From: Variovorax paradoxus
GTDB lineage: Bacteria > Pseudomonadota > Gammaproteobacteria > Burkholderiales > Burkholderiaceae_C
Direction of reading: 5' to 3'
Assembly (NCBI RefSeq): GCF_018614955.1
Contig: NZ_JAGGNV010000020.1
Coordinates: 62,001-126,000, forward strand
Length of the DNA stretch: 64,000 nt
The notes beneath the pieces were generated by a model. The model did no database searches. It saw only the letters and a program-made list of their open reading frames with translations, and was not told where the DNA came from. The stretch's first letter is position 1. The number at the start of each line of letters is the position of its first letter. Shown here one piece after another: positions 17,256 to 26,368 of the stretch. The position numbers were made by a program, and so were the translations under genes.

Positions 17256-17708
17256 ATGGCATTGGCGGACCTGAGCCTCTCGCTTCAGTTCGCGCGCTTC
17301 CGCGAGGTCGCGCGCCACCGCGCCGCGCTGCCGCGCCACCGGGTTGCGCGCTGGATTCGCCATGCGCTCGATGCCGACGGCGAGATCACCGTGCGCATCG
17401 TCGATGCGGAGGAAGGCCAGCAGCTCAACCGCGAGTTCCGCGGCAAGGACTACGCGACCAACGTGCTGACCTTCGACTATGCGCAAAGCCCCGTCGTGAT
17501 GGCGGACCTGGTGCTCTGCGCGCCGGTGGTGGCGCGCGAAGCGAAGGAACAGCGCAAGACGCTGGCCGCGCACTATGCGCACCTGCTGGTGCATGGCACG
17601 CTGCATGCGCAGGGCTGGGACCACGAGACCGGCGAGGCCGATGCCGAGGCCATGGAGGCGCGCGAGATCGAGATCCTCGCGCGGCTCGGCATCAAGAACC
17701 CCTACTGA
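17256..17708 (+). CDS. ybeY: Endoribonuclease/rRNA maturation factor YbeY
   Basis: This 150-residue zinc-dependent single-strand endoribonuclease processes 16S rRNA 3' ends and takes part in ribosome quality control. The metal motif [11 protein letters not shown] near residues 113-123 has all three histidines, and the preceding block is NVLTFDY. The start is ATG 17256, right after the ybeZ stop codon. An in-frame extension upstream overlaps ybeZ and is not needed. It ends 3 bp from the convergent dtd. Confidence 0.95.
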   Translation: MALADLSLSLQFARFREVARHRAALPRHRVARWIRHALDADGEITVRIVDAEEGQQLNREFRGKDYATNVLTFDYAQSPVVMADLVLCAPVVAREAKEQRKTLAAHYAHLLVHGTLHAQGWDHETGEADAEAMEAREIEILARLGIKNPY

Positions 17709-17711
17709 AGC

Positions 17712-18151
<440 letters not shown>

Positions 18152-18155
<4 letters not shown>

Positions 18156-19108
18156 GCGTCGTCCTCGATCTGCGTGGCGCGCGCCTCCATGCCCAGCGGC
18201 AGCAACTGGATGGTGACGCGCAGGCCGGGCACCGCATCCATCAGCGCCTGCTCGAGCGCATCGCGCAAGGCCGCTGCGCGCTCGAGCGACCAGTCGCCGG
18301 GCACGTGCATGTGCAGATCGGCAAAGCGGCGCTGGCCGGCACGGCGCGTCGCGATGTCGTCGAAGCGAAGCTGCGCGCCCTCGGGCACGCTGGCGGCAAA
18401 GCTTTCAAGCGTGGCGTGGAGCAGCGCCTGCGACTCGGGGTCGAGCGCCTCGTCCATCAGCCCCTGCGACGAACGCCACACCAGCTTCACCCCCTCGCGC
18501 GCGATGTTCAGGGCCACGCCGATTGCCAGCAGCGGGTCGAGCCAGAGCCAGCCGGTCAGCCCGACCGCCGCGATGCCGATCACGACCCCGGCCGAAGTCC
18601 AGACGTCGGCCAGCAGATGCCGTGCATCGGCTTCCAGCGCAATGGAGCGATGCGTGCGCGCCGCCCGGAACAACGCGAAGGCCAATGCGGCATTGAAGCC
18701 CGAACTGAGGATCGACAACGCCAGGCCCCAGCCCAGTTGCTCGAGCGGCTCGGGCGAAAGCAACCGCAGCACGGCCGCCCACAGGATGGCGATGGCCGCG
18801 CCGATGATCAGGATGCCTTCGAAGCCCGAAGAGAAGTACTCGGCCTTGTGATGGCCATAGGGATGGTCTTCATCGGCCGGCCGCGCGGCGATCGTGACCA
18901 TCGCGAGCGCGAACATGGCGCTCGCCAGGTTCACGAAAGACTCCATGGCGTCCGAGATCAGGCCCATGGAGTTCGTCAGCCAGCCGGCCGAGCCCTTGAG
19001 CACGATGGTGACCAGCGCGACGGCGATCGAAATGCGCAGCAGCAAGCGCGGACTGAACACGCCAGGCGACGGGGAACGATCGGTGGAAGACGAGGACAAA
19101 CGAGACAT
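18152..19108 (-). CDS. Cation diffusion facilitator family transporter
   Basis: This 318-residue inner-membrane metal-proton antiporter has six predicted membrane segments between about residues 20 and 205 and a cytoplasmic C-terminal domain (about 215-318) with DLHMHVPGD. Site A in segment 5 has HLLAD. In segment 2 the usual DxxxD pair reads ESFVN, so the metal ligands differ from FieF and from the DmeF paralogue at 7171. The metal is not predictable; Zn, Fe or Mn are possible. It is coupled to dtd by GTGA overlap and is divergent from the FecR gene. Confidence 0.85.
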
Positions 19109-19201
19109 GCGCCGCGGGAAGGTGGCGAATTATCGGGGCACGGCCGCGGTGCTCGGCTCGCTTACCATGTGCAGGAACACGAAACCCGGACAGGAGTGCG
19201 C

Positions 19202-19666
19202 ATGAAGAAACACTTGGCCATGAGCTTGTGCGGACTGCTTCTGTCTGCCAGCGCCGGCGCCCTGGCCCAGGCGCCGGCCGCGGAGCATGCCGGCATCCTG
19301 AAGGCGGTGCGCGGCAGCGTTCAGCTTCTCAACACCGACGGCACCGCGCGTCCGGCGCACGCCGGCGACGCCATCGCACCGATCGACCGCATCGTGACCG
19401 AGGCCGACTCGGCCGCCAGCCTGGTGCTGCGCGACGGCACGACGATGGTGGTGGGGCCCTCGTCGCGGCTCGACCTCAAGCAGTTCCACTTCGATCCGGC
19501 CACGCGCGACGGCGGCTTGCTGGTCTCGCTGCTTCGCGGATCGCTGCGCATGGTGACCGGCCTGATCGGCAAGACCCAGCCCGATGCCGTGCGGGTCGAG
19601 ACGCAGACCGCCACCATCGGCATCCGCGGCACGGACTTCATCGTGCAGGCGGGCGCGCAGCAGTGA
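19202..19666 (+). CDS. FecR-domain periplasmic protein
   Basis: This 154-residue protein has a clear signal peptide (MKKHLAMSLCGLLLSASAGALAQA, cleavage after about residue 23). A FecR-type beta domain follows: GILKAVRGSVQLLN, a middle DGTTMVVGPSSRLDLKQF, and ETQTATIGIRGTDF near the end. Unlike classical FecR it has no N-terminal cytoplasmic sigma-binding arm, so it is a free periplasmic FecR domain of the kind found beside secreted or ligand-binding proteins. It overlaps the next lipoprotein gene (GTGA). Confidence 0.82.
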   Translation: MKKHLAMSLCGLLLSASAGALAQAPAAEHAGILKAVRGSVQLLNTDGTARPAHAGDAIAPIDRIVTEADSAASLVLRDGTTMVVGPSSRLDLKQFHFDPATRDGGLLVSLLRGSLRMVTGLIGKTQPDAVRVETQTATIGIRGTDFIVQAGAQQ

Positions 19667-19980
19667 ACACGTCTCGCCTTTTCGCCGGACTTGTCGTTGC
19701 CGTTCTGTCGGTTGCGCTGCTGGCGGCCTGCGCCAGCACACCACCCTCGTCCTCGTCCACGCGGGTCGTGCTGCTGCCGCAAGCCGACGGCAGCTCTTCG
19801 GCCCTGGTCGTGCGCAGCAACAACGACTTCGAAGAAACGCTCTCGAAACCCTATCAGCGCGCCACGACCGCAACGCGCGGCGCTCCGGTGGTCGATCAGG
19901 CCGATCCGGCCCGGGTGCGGGCCGAACACAAGTTGCTCTTCGAGCTGTTGCCACCCCCGGACCACACCGCAGTGCGCTGA
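19663..19980 (+). CDS. Small lipoprotein coupled to the FecR protein
   Basis: This 105-residue lipoprotein starts at GTG 19663, which overlaps the FecR stop codon. The signal peptide ends in the lipobox LAAC with Cys23. The mature region has a VVLLPQADGSSSALVVR strand-rich block and a C-terminal AEHKLLFELLPPPDH, reminiscent of the lipoprotein found beside FecR/OmpA-like genes in related bacteria. The function is unknown; it may act with the FecR-domain protein at the periplasmic face of the membrane. Confidence 0.65.
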   Translation: MNTSRLFAGLVVAVLSVALLAACASTPPSSSSTRVVLLPQADGSSSALVVRSNNDFEETLSKPYQRATTATRGAPVVDQADPARVRAEHKLLFELLPPPDHTAVR

Positions 19981-19994
19981 ACAGCAGGCTCGGC

Positions 19995-21227
19995 TCAGCT
20001 CAAGTTGACGCGCGCGAACTTGCGCTTGCCGACCTGCACGACATAGCTGCCCGCAGCCAGCTTGAGCCCTTTGTCGCTCACCACGCTCGAATCGACCCGC
20101 ACGCCGCCGCCGTCGATGAGCCGGTTGCCCTCGGAAGTCGAGGCCGCCAGCCCAGCCTGCTTGAGCACCTGGGCGATGCCCAGCGGCGCACCCGAGAGCG
20201 CCACCTCGGGAATCTCGTCCGGCACGCCGCCCTTGCTGCGGTTGATGAAGTCCTGCTCGGCCGCCTCCGCCGCGGCCGCACTGTGGAAACGTGCCGTGAT
20301 CTCCTTGGCGAGTGCGACCTTGGCATCCTTCGGATTGCGGCCGCCCTCGACCTCGGCCTTGAGCGCCGCGATCTCGGCCAGCGAGCGGAAGCTCAGCAAG
20401 GTGTACCAGCGCCACATCAGCGTGTCCGAGATCGACAGCACCTTGGCGAACATGGTGTTGGCGTCCTCGCTGATGCCGATATAGTTGTTCTTGCTCTTCG
20501 ACATCTTCTCGACGCCGTCGAGCCCTTCCAGCAATGGCATAGTGAGTATGCACTGCGGCTCTTGGCCATACTCTTCCTGGAGATGCCGGCCCATGAGCAG
20601 GTTGAATTTCTGATCGGTCCCGCCCAGTTCGAGATCGGACTTGAGCGCCACCGAGTCGTAGCCCTGCATCAGCGGGTAGAGGAACTCATGCACCGAGATC
20701 GACTGGCCGGCCTTGAAGCGCTTGCTGAAGTCGTCGCGCTCCATCATCCGCGCCACGGTGTACTTGGCCGCCAGCTGGATCATCCCGCGCGCGCCCAGCG
20801 GGTCGCTCCACTCGGAGTTGTAGCGGATCTCGGTCTTCGAGGGGTCCAGCACCAGGCTGGCCTGCCGGTAGTAGGTCTGGGCGTTGGCCTCGATCTGCTC
20901 GCGCGTGAGCGGCGGCCGGGTGCTGTTGCGGCCGGAGGGGTCGCCGATGGTGGTGGTGAAGTCGCCGATCAGGAAGATCACGGTGTGGCCGAGGTCCTGC
21001 AGCTGGCGCATCTTGTTGAGCACCACCGTGTGGCCGATATGGATGTCGGGCGCCGTCGGGTCCAGGCCCAGCTTGATCCGCAACGGCTTGCCGGTCGCCT
21101 CGGCGCGCTGGAGCTTCTTCACCCACTCATCCTGGGGCAGTAATTCGTCGACCCCACGAAGTGAAATTTCGAGGGCTCGTCCTACACCATCGGACAGACT
21201 TGCGGTTGTAACAAAATCGGGGTTCAT
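19995..21227 (-). CDS. tyrS: Tyrosyl-tRNA synthetase
   Basis: This 410-residue class I synthetase charges tRNA-Tyr. The HIGH motif occurs as HIGH in [13 protein letters not shown] near residue 64 and KMSKS near 240. The C-terminal S4 RNA-binding domain (about 345-410) includes [15 protein letters not shown]. The HIGH-containing, about 400-residue form is the TyrRS-2 (TyrZ-like) type. It is divergent from the M23 peptidase gene. Confidence 0.96.
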   Translation of the reverse strand: MNPDFVTTASLSDGVGRALEISLRGVDELLPQDEWVKKLQRAEATGKPLRIKLGLDPTAPDIHIGHTVVLNKMRQLQDLGHTVIFLIGDFTTTIGDPSGRNSTRPPLTREQIEANAQTYYRQASLVLDPSKTEIRYNSEWSDPLGARGMIQLAAKYTVARMMERDDFSKRFKAGQSISVHEFLYPLMQGYDSVALKSDLELGGTDQKFNLLMGRHLQEEYGQEPQCILTMPLLEGLDGVEKMSKSKNNYIGISEDANTMFAKVLSISDTLMWRWYTLLSFRSLAEIAALKAEVEGGRNPKDAKVALAKEITARFHSAAAAEAAEQDFINRSKGGVPDEIPEVALSGAPLGIAQVLKQAGLAASTSEGNRLIDGGGVRVDSSVVSDKGLKLAAGSYVVQVGKRKFARVNLS

Positions 21228-21281
21228 GGCACTTTTTGGCTGATTTGACTATGGCCGAAGCTATACTCAGCCCGACTTTTC

Positions 21282-21310
21282 AAGCGCCGGATTCTAAGCG
21301 GCGCTTTTTT
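21282..21310 (+). terminator. Intrinsic-terminator-like hairpin upstream of the M23 peptidase gene
   Basis: AAGCGCCG (21282-21289) pairs perfectly with CGGCGCTT (21299-21306), followed by T to 21310. It lies in the 156-bp divergent region between tyrS and the peptidase gene, 15 bp after a -10-like TATACT (21262-21267). It could act as an attenuator of the peptidase transcript or as a block to read-through. No complete promoter could be drawn around TATACT. Confidence 0.5.
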
Positions 21311-21383
21311 CCGCACCGTCCTGCCGCCTGTCCGACACGGCCTTTGCAGCGCGGATTTGCTGACCTGAGCTGGAATTCGAAGT

Positions 21384-22733
21384 TTGATCAACGGCATTCT
21401 TGCCGCCGAGGAGGCGCTTGCTTCCCGCGTGGCCTATACATTCCGGACGTACCCGAGGCAGATCACGGCGGCCATCGCCGCGCTGCTGCTGTCCGCCGGC
21501 GGCGGTGCTTTCGCCGTCGCCTCGCTCGGCCCCGATGCGTCCGAACTGCCGGTCAAGCAAGTGTTCGAAGCCGTCACCCCGCGCTCCTTCGCCGACCAGG
21601 TGGAAGCGCTCGATACCCACGGTTTCACACTGTTCCGTACCGAAATCACCCGTTCGAGCGACACGGCCGAAGCGCTGCTGCGCCGACTGGGCATCGACGA
21701 CGCCGCAGCAGCCGCCTTCGTGCGCGGCAACGCCGAGGCCCGCATGGCCCTGTTCAGCCGCGTCGGTCGCACCGTGACCGCCGAGGCCACGCAAGAAAAC
21801 ACCTTGCAAAAACTCAGCGCCCGCTGGATTCCCGACGGCGACGGCGGCTTCAAGCGCCTGGTGGTCGAAAAGATCGGTGCAGGCTACCGCGTGCGCACCG
21901 AAACCGACGCGCTGACCCCGGGCAGCCGGCTGGCCAGCGGCATCGTTCGCAGCTCGCTCTTTGCAGCCACCGACGACGCACGCATCCCGGATTCGGTGGC
22001 GAGCCAGCTGGCCGACATCTTCTCGGGCGACGTCGATTTCCGCTCGCTGCGCAAGGGCGACCGCTTCGCCGTCGTCTACGAAACCTTCGATGCCGACGGG
22101 CAGACGCTGCGCAGCGGTCGCGTGCTGTCGGCCGAATTCGAGAGCAACGGCAAGCTGCACCAGGCACTGTGGTTCCAGGAGCCCGGGCAAAAGGGCGGCT
22201 ACTACCGTCCCAGCGGCGAGAGCCTGCGTCGCGCGTACCTGAGCTCGCCGGTCGAGTTCTCTCGCGTGTCGAGCGGCTTCGCGATGCGCATGCACCCCAT
22301 CCTCAACAGCTGGCGCCAGCACAACGGCATCGACTATGCCGCGCCCACCGGCACGACCGTGCGCAGCGTGGGCGATGGCACCGTGGAATTCGCAGGCACG
22401 CAGAGCGGCTACGGCAACATCGTGATCGTGAATCACCGCAACCACCAGCAGACGGCCTATGCGCATCTGAGCCGCATCGACGTCAAGGTCGGCCAGAGCC
22501 TGAGCCAGGGCCAGACCGTGGGCGCGGTCGGCTCCACCGGCTGGGCCACCGGTCCGCACCTGCACTTCGAGTTCCGGGTGAATGGCGAATACCAGGATCC
22601 GGCCACCATCGCGCAGCAGGATGGCGGCGTGCCGATCACCGCGGCGGCGCGGCCGGCCTTCGAGCGCCTGGCCCTTGCCACGCGCACCGAGCTGGCAGCG
22701 GCTTTCTCGGTCGTCCAGGCCAGCGCAGACTAG
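21384..22733 (+). CDS. M23-family murein endopeptidase
   Basis: This 449-residue protein has one N-terminal membrane anchor (about residues 28-49) and a periplasmic body. An N-terminal OapA/LysM-like substrate-blocking region (about 90-270) precedes the LytM peptidase domain (about 290-410). The zinc ligands are H313 and D317 in HNGIDYAA, and H392/H394 in HLHFEF, so it should be an active DD-endopeptidase that cuts peptidoglycan cross-links. Translation appears to start at TTG 21384, because no ATG or GTG ahead of the anchor fits better. Its neighbour anmK recycles peptidoglycan fragments. Confidence 0.88.
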   Translation: MINGILAAEEALASRVAYTFRTYPRQITAAIAALLLSAGGGAFAVASLGPDASELPVKQVFEAVTPRSFADQVEALDTHGFTLFRTEITRSSDTAEALLRRLGIDDAAAAAFVRGNAEARMALFSRVGRTVTAEATQENTLQKLSARWIPDGDGGFKRLVVEKIGAGYRVRTETDALTPGSRLASGIVRSSLFAATDDARIPDSVASQLADIFSGDVDFRSLRKGDRFAVVYETFDADGQTLRSGRVLSAEFESNGKLHQALWFQEPGQKGGYYRPSGESLRRAYLSSPVEFSRVSSGFAMRMHPILNSWRQHNGIDYAAPTGTTVRSVGDGTVEFAGTQSGYGNIVIVNHRNHQQTAYAHLSRIDVKVGQSLSQGQTVGAVGSTGWATGPHLHFEFRVNGEYQDPATIAQQDGGVPITAAARPAFERLALATRTELAAAFSVVQASAD

Positions 22734-22752
22734 GCGTTTTTCGCTTCCGGCA

Positions 22753-23868
22753 ATGGCTGAAGAACTCTTCATCGGCCTGATGTCCGGCACTTCGCTCGAC
22801 GGCGTCGACGGCGTCCTGGCCGACTTTTCGGATGGACGCATCGCAGTGCGGGCGCACGCCTCGGCAAGCTTTCCGGTTTCCTTGCGCGCCGAGCTGATGG
22901 CGCTCAATGCGCTGGGCGGTGACAACGAATTGCATCGAGCCGCACTGGCCGGCAATGGGCTCGCAAGGATCTACGCGAGCGTGGTGCAGCAGTTGCTGGC
23001 CGATACCGGCACCGCCGCCGAGGCCGTGACGGCCATCGGTGCGCACGGCCAGACGGTGCGCCACCGGCCGGGCGAGTTCGACGAGGTCGGCTACACGCTG
23101 CAGATCAACAATCCTTCGCTGATCGCGGAGCTCACGGGCATCCGGGTGGTGGCCGATTTCCGCAGCCGCGACCTCGCAGCCGGTGGCCAGGGCGCGCCGC
23201 TGGTGCCCGCTTTTCATCGGGCGCTGTTCGCGCGCGACGACCAGGCCGTCGCCGTGCTGAACATCGGTGGCATCTCCAATCTGAGCCTGCTGCCGGCCGG
23301 CAGCGGCACGGTGCTCGGCTTCGATTGCGGGCCGGGCAACGCGCTGCTCGACCACTGGTGCCAGAGCCACATCGGCCAGCCCTTCGACCATGCCGGCCAG
23401 TGGGCCGCCAGCGGCCGGGTGCTGCCCGACCTGCTCTTGCGCCTTCGGGCCGACGCCTACTTCGCCAAGGCACCGCCCAAGAGCACCGGGCGGGACCTGT
23501 TCAATCCGACCTGGCTGGCCTCGCATCTGGGCACCTCGGCGGCCGCACCGGCCGACGTGCAGGCAACCCTGGCCGAGCTGACCGCGACGGTCTGCGCGGC
23601 GGATCTGCAGCGCCATGGCGCCAGCAGCCAGCTGCTGATCGTCTGCGGCGGCGGCGCGCTCAATCACCACCTGCTGGCCCGCCTGCAGGCGCTGCTGCCT
23701 GCCGTGAAGGTGGTTTCGTCCGCCGACCGCGGCTTGCCGCCTCAGCAGGTCGAGGCGGCAGCCTTCGCCTGGCTGGCGCGCAGCACGATGCGCGGCGAAT
23801 CCGGCAACCTCGCCAGCGTGACCGGCGCCCGCGGCGCGCGCGTGCTCGGCGCCATCTATCCGGCCTGA
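22753..23868 (+). CDS. anmK: Anhydro-N-acetylmuramic acid kinase
   Basis: This 371-residue cytoplasmic kinase converts anhydro-MurNAc released by peptidoglycan turnover into MurNAc-6-phosphate. The N-terminal phosphate loop is GLMSGTSLDGVD (residues 8-19). The catalytic region includes GAHGQTVRHRP, LNIGGISNLS and FDCGPGNALLD, and a late ICGGGALN block follows. The ATG at 22753 is 19 bp after the M23 peptidase stop, so both cell-wall genes probably share one transcript, which ends at the hairpin near 23900. Confidence 0.96.
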   Translation: MAEELFIGLMSGTSLDGVDGVLADFSDGRIAVRAHASASFPVSLRAELMALNALGGDNELHRAALAGNGLARIYASVVQQLLADTGTAAEAVTAIGAHGQTVRHRPGEFDEVGYTLQINNPSLIAELTGIRVVADFRSRDLAAGGQGAPLVPAFHRALFARDDQAVAVLNIGGISNLSLLPAGSGTVLGFDCGPGNALLDHWCQSHIGQPFDHAGQWAASGRVLPDLLLRLRADAYFAKAPPKSTGRDLFNPTWLASHLGTSAAAPADVQATLAELTATVCAADLQRHGASSQLLIVCGGGALNHHLLARLQALLPAVKVVSSADRGLPPQQVEAAAFAWLARSTMRGESGNLASVTGARGARVLGAIYPA

Positions 23869-23891
23869 AAGGCTGGAAAACGGCAGGCAGC

Positions 23892-23917
23892 AAAAAGCCG
23901 CCCGGAGGCGGCTCTTT
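23892..23917 (-). terminator. Bidirectional terminator between anmK and erpA
   Basis: AGCCGCC (23896-23902) pairs with GGCGGCT (23907-23913). The minus strand has T5 after the stem and the plus strand has CTTT. It serves erpA well and may also serve anmK. Confidence 0.82.
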
Positions 23918-23934
23918 GGCAGCGTGTGACGGTA

Positions 23935-24300
23935 TCAGGCCGAGAAGCTCGATCCGCAGCCGCAGGTGCTGGTGGCGTTCGGGTTCTTGATCACGAACTG
24001 GGCGCCCTGCAGATCTTCCTTGTAGTCGATCTCGGCGCCGACCAGATACTGGTAGCTCATGGCATCGATCAGGAGCGACACGCCGTTCTTGGTCATGGTC
24101 GTGTCGTCCTCGTTGGTGATTTCATCGAAGGTGAAACCGTACTGGAAACCGGAGCAGCCGCCGCCCTGCACGAACACGCGCAGCTTGAGGTCGGGGTTGC
24201 CCTCTTCGGCGATCAGGTCGGCCACCTTGGCGGCCGCGCTGTCAGTGAAGACGATCGGCTCGGGCATTTGGGGCTGGATGTTTTCGGCAACGGCACTCAT
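23935..24300 (-). CDS. erpA: Iron-sulfur cluster insertion protein ErpA
   Basis: This 121-residue A-type carrier delivers [Fe-S] clusters to apoproteins such as IspG/IspH. The three cluster cysteines are in GGGCSGFQY near residue 49 and the C-terminal TCGCGSSF. I chose the ATG at 24300 (MSAVAENIQ); an upstream frame adds 21 residues that cover the ribosome-binding site. It stands alone between two terminators, so it has its own promoter in the short region 24301-24361. Confidence 0.95.
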   Translation of the reverse strand: MSAVAENIQPQMPEPIVFTDSAAAKVADLIAEEGNPDLKLRVFVQGGGCSGFQYGFTFDEITNEDDTTMTKNGVSLLIDAMSYQYLVGAEIDYKEDLQGAQFVIKNPNATSTCGCGSSFSA

Positions 24301-24361
24301 GTGGCAGGACTCCTGTGGGGCCGAACGCGCGGCCAATGAAGGTGATGCTACTTCAATCAGC

Positions 24362-24387
24362 AAAAAGCCGCCCGAAGGCGGCTTTTT
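24362..24387 (-). terminator. Terminator after rplM-rpsI
   Basis: AAAAAGCCGCC (24362-24372) pairs with GGCGGCTTTTT (24377-24387) across a CGAA tetraloop, a perfect 11-bp symmetric hairpin. It ends the ribosomal-protein transcript on the minus strand, 30 bp after the rpsI stop. Confidence 0.92.
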
Positions 24388-24417
24388 GACAGTGCGAGCG
24401 ATAAGCCCAAAGGGCGA

Positions 24418-24810
24418 TCAGCGCTTCGAGAACTGCTTGCGGCGGCGTGCGGAATGCAGACCGACCTTCTTGCGCTCGACCTCGCGCGCATCGCGCGTCA
24501 CGAAGCCGGCCTGGCTCAACACCGGCTTGAGCGTCGCGTCGTAGTCGATCAGCGCGCGGGTGATGCCGTGGCGCGTCGCGCCGGCCTGGCCCGATTCGCC
24601 GCCGCCCGCCACGTTGACCATGATGTCGAAGGCTTCGACATTGTTCGTCAAGAACAGCGGCTGCTTCGCGATCATGATCGACGTCTCGCGGCCGAAATAG
24701 GCCTGGATGTCCTTGCCATTGACCGTGATCTTGCCGGTACCTTTTTTCATGAACACACGGGCGACGCTCGATTTGCGACGGCCGGTGCCATTGTTCCATT
24801 CACCAATCAT
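24418..24810 (-). CDS. rpsI: 30S ribosomal protein S9
   Basis: This 130-residue small-subunit protein starts [15 protein letters not shown] and ends with the conserved basic tail [14 protein letters not shown], whose last Arg contacts P-site tRNA. The ATG at 24810 gives the normal length; a second in-frame ATG two codons upstream is less likely. It follows rplM by 12 bp in the conserved rplM-rpsI operon. Confidence 0.97.
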   Translation of the reverse strand: MIGEWNNGTGRRKSSVARVFMKKGTGKITVNGKDIQAYFGRETSIMIAKQPLFLTNNVEAFDIMVNVAGGGESGQAGATRHGITRALIDYDATLKPVLSQAGFVTRDAREVERKKVGLHSARRRKQFSKR

Positions 24811-24822
24811 TCTCAAGGCTCC

Positions 24823-25254
24823 TTACAGTTCCAGCACTTTGGGCTGTTGGGCGGTATGCGGGTGCTCTGCGCCGCCGTACACCTTGAGTTTCTTGATCAT
24901 CGCGTAGCCGAGCGGGCCCTTGGGCAGCATGCCCTTGACGGCCTTTTCCAGGGCGCGGCCCGGATGCTTGGCTTGCATGTCGCGGAAGTTGGTGGCCGTG
25001 ATGCCGCCAGGGTAGCCCGAGTGACGGTAGTAGATCTTGTCGATCGGCTTGGCGCCGGTGACGCGCAGCTGGGCTGCGTTGATGATGACGATGAAGTCAC
25101 CGGTATCGACGTGAGGCGTGTAAATGGCCTTGTGTTTGCCGCGCAAACGGAGAGCAACTTCGCTGGCTACTCGTCCGAGGACCTTGTCGGTCGCGTCAAT
25201 CACAAACCACTCGTGCGTCACGTCAGCGGGCTTGGCGCTGAACGTTTTGGTCAT
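24823..25254 (-). CDS. rplM: 50S ribosomal protein L13
   Basis: This 143-residue large-subunit protein has the conserved [17 protein letters not shown]-terminus, [19 protein letters not shown] and the GMLPKGPLG loop. The ATG at 25254 is supported by GCAGGA upstream. An in-frame extension to 25359 covers the untranslated leader. It is the first gene of the rplM-rpsI operon. Confidence 0.97.
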   Translation of the reverse strand: MTKTFSAKPADVTHEWFVIDATDKVLGRVASEVALRLRGKHKAIYTPHVDTGDFIVIINAAQLRVTGAKPIDKIYYRHSGYPGGITATNFRDMQAKHPGRALEKAVKGMLPKGPLGYAMIKKLKVYGGAEHPHTAQQPKVLEL

Positions 25255-25379
25255 GAGTTTTCCTGCAAAGGAAGGTTTGGCGGGCCCTTTTCCACGGTCG
25301 GCGTTCCTCTGGCGGGAATCTCTTAGGTGGGGTTTTGAAGCTTCGCCGCGGGGCCACAAAAAGCGCTGCGAAGCCTGCG

Positions 25380-25409
25380 ATTATACGAAGAATGGCCCCG
25401 ACAGGGCAA
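25380..25409 (-). promoter_or_regulatory. Sigma-70 promoter of rplM-rpsI
   Basis: On the minus strand TTGCCC (25409-25404) and a perfect TATAAT (25385-25380) are separated by 18 bp. Transcription would start near 25373 and leave a leader of about 120 nt before rplM, long enough for the autoregulatory structure known in some L13 leaders. Confidence 0.75.
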
Positions 25410-25450
25410 TCCTGCCCCAATCCGTCGCGCCAGACCGTTACCATCGAGCC

Positions 25451-26350
25451 ATGTTCAGCTACCGCCACGCCTTCCATGCCGGCAACCACGCCGACGTGCT
25501 CAAGCACACGGTGCTGATCGCCACGCTCGAGCACCTGCTCGAAAAAGAGGCCGCCCTGACGGTGGTCGACACGCACGCCGGCGCCGGTCTCTACCGGCTC
25601 GACGGCGATTACGCCGGCACCAGCGGCGAGGCGGCCGAGGGTGTGTTGCGTCTTCTCTCCGAGGCGAAGGACGCCAAGACGACACCGCTGCCCGATGCGC
25701 TCGCGCGCTACCTCGCAGTGGTGCGCGACTTCAACCCCAAGGGCGGCGCGCGGATCTACCCCGGCTCGCCCTTCATCACGCACCACCTGCTGCGCGAGCA
25801 CGACAAGCTCAAGCTCTTCGAGCTGCACCCGACCGACGCGCACACCCTCGACGCCAACATCGCGCAGCTCGAGGCCGGGCGCCAGATCGCCGTGCTGCGC
25901 GAGGACGGCTTCGGCAGCGCGACCAAGTTCCTGCCGCCCCCCTCGCGCCGTGCGCTGGTGCTGTGCGATCCGAGCTACGAGATCAAGAGCGACTACGCAC
26001 GCGTGCTCGACTTCGTGAGCGCGGCGCTCAAGCGTTTCGCGACGGGCACCTATGCCGTGTGGTACCCGATCATTCCGCGGCCCGAGGCGCACGACCTGCC
26101 GCGCCGGCTCAAGACGCTGGCCACCAAGGCCGGCAAGTCCTGGCTGCACGCGACGCTGACGGTGAAGTCGAGCAAGATCGTGACCGATGCCTCGGGCGCC
26201 ACGCACCGGCCGGGCCTGCCCGCAAGCGGCATGTTCCTGATCAATCCGCCTTACACGCTGAAGGCGCTGCTCGAGCCCGCGTTGCCGCAGATGGCGCAGC
26301 GCCTCGGGCAGGATCGCCACGCCACCTCCTCGCTCGAGAGCGGCGGCTGA
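25451..26350 (+). CDS. rlmJ: 23S rRNA (adenine(2030)-N(6))-methyltransferase RlmJ
   Basis: This 299-residue class I methyltransferase modifies A2030 of 23S rRNA. The N-terminal MFSYRHAFHAGNHADVLKH is diagnostic, VVDTHAGAGLY is the SAM-binding loop and CDPSYEIKSDY is the catalytic block, with DPSYE rather than the DPPYE of E. coli. The C-terminal MFLINPPYTL is also conserved. The ATG at 25451 fits; the longer upstream frame overlaps the divergent rplM leader. It is convergent with rlpA. Confidence 0.93.
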   Translation: MFSYRHAFHAGNHADVLKHTVLIATLEHLLEKEAALTVVDTHAGAGLYRLDGDYAGTSGEAAEGVLRLLSEAKDAKTTPLPDALARYLAVVRDFNPKGGARIYPGSPFITHHLLREHDKLKLFELHPTDAHTLDANIAQLEAGRQIAVLREDGFGSATKFLPPPSRRALVLCDPSYEIKSDYARVLDFVSAALKRFATGTYAVWYPIIPRPEAHDLPRRLKTLATKAGKSWLHATLTVKSSKIVTDASGATHRPGLPASGMFLINPPYTLKALLEPALPQMAQRLGQDRHATSSLESGG

Positions 26351-26368
26351 GCCGACCGCCGGGCGCGC

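Noticed and set aside
21245..21267. TTGACT and TATACT as a promoter for the M23 gene
   Set aside because: The spacing is only 11 bp, far from the 16-18 bp needed; no other -35 fits well.
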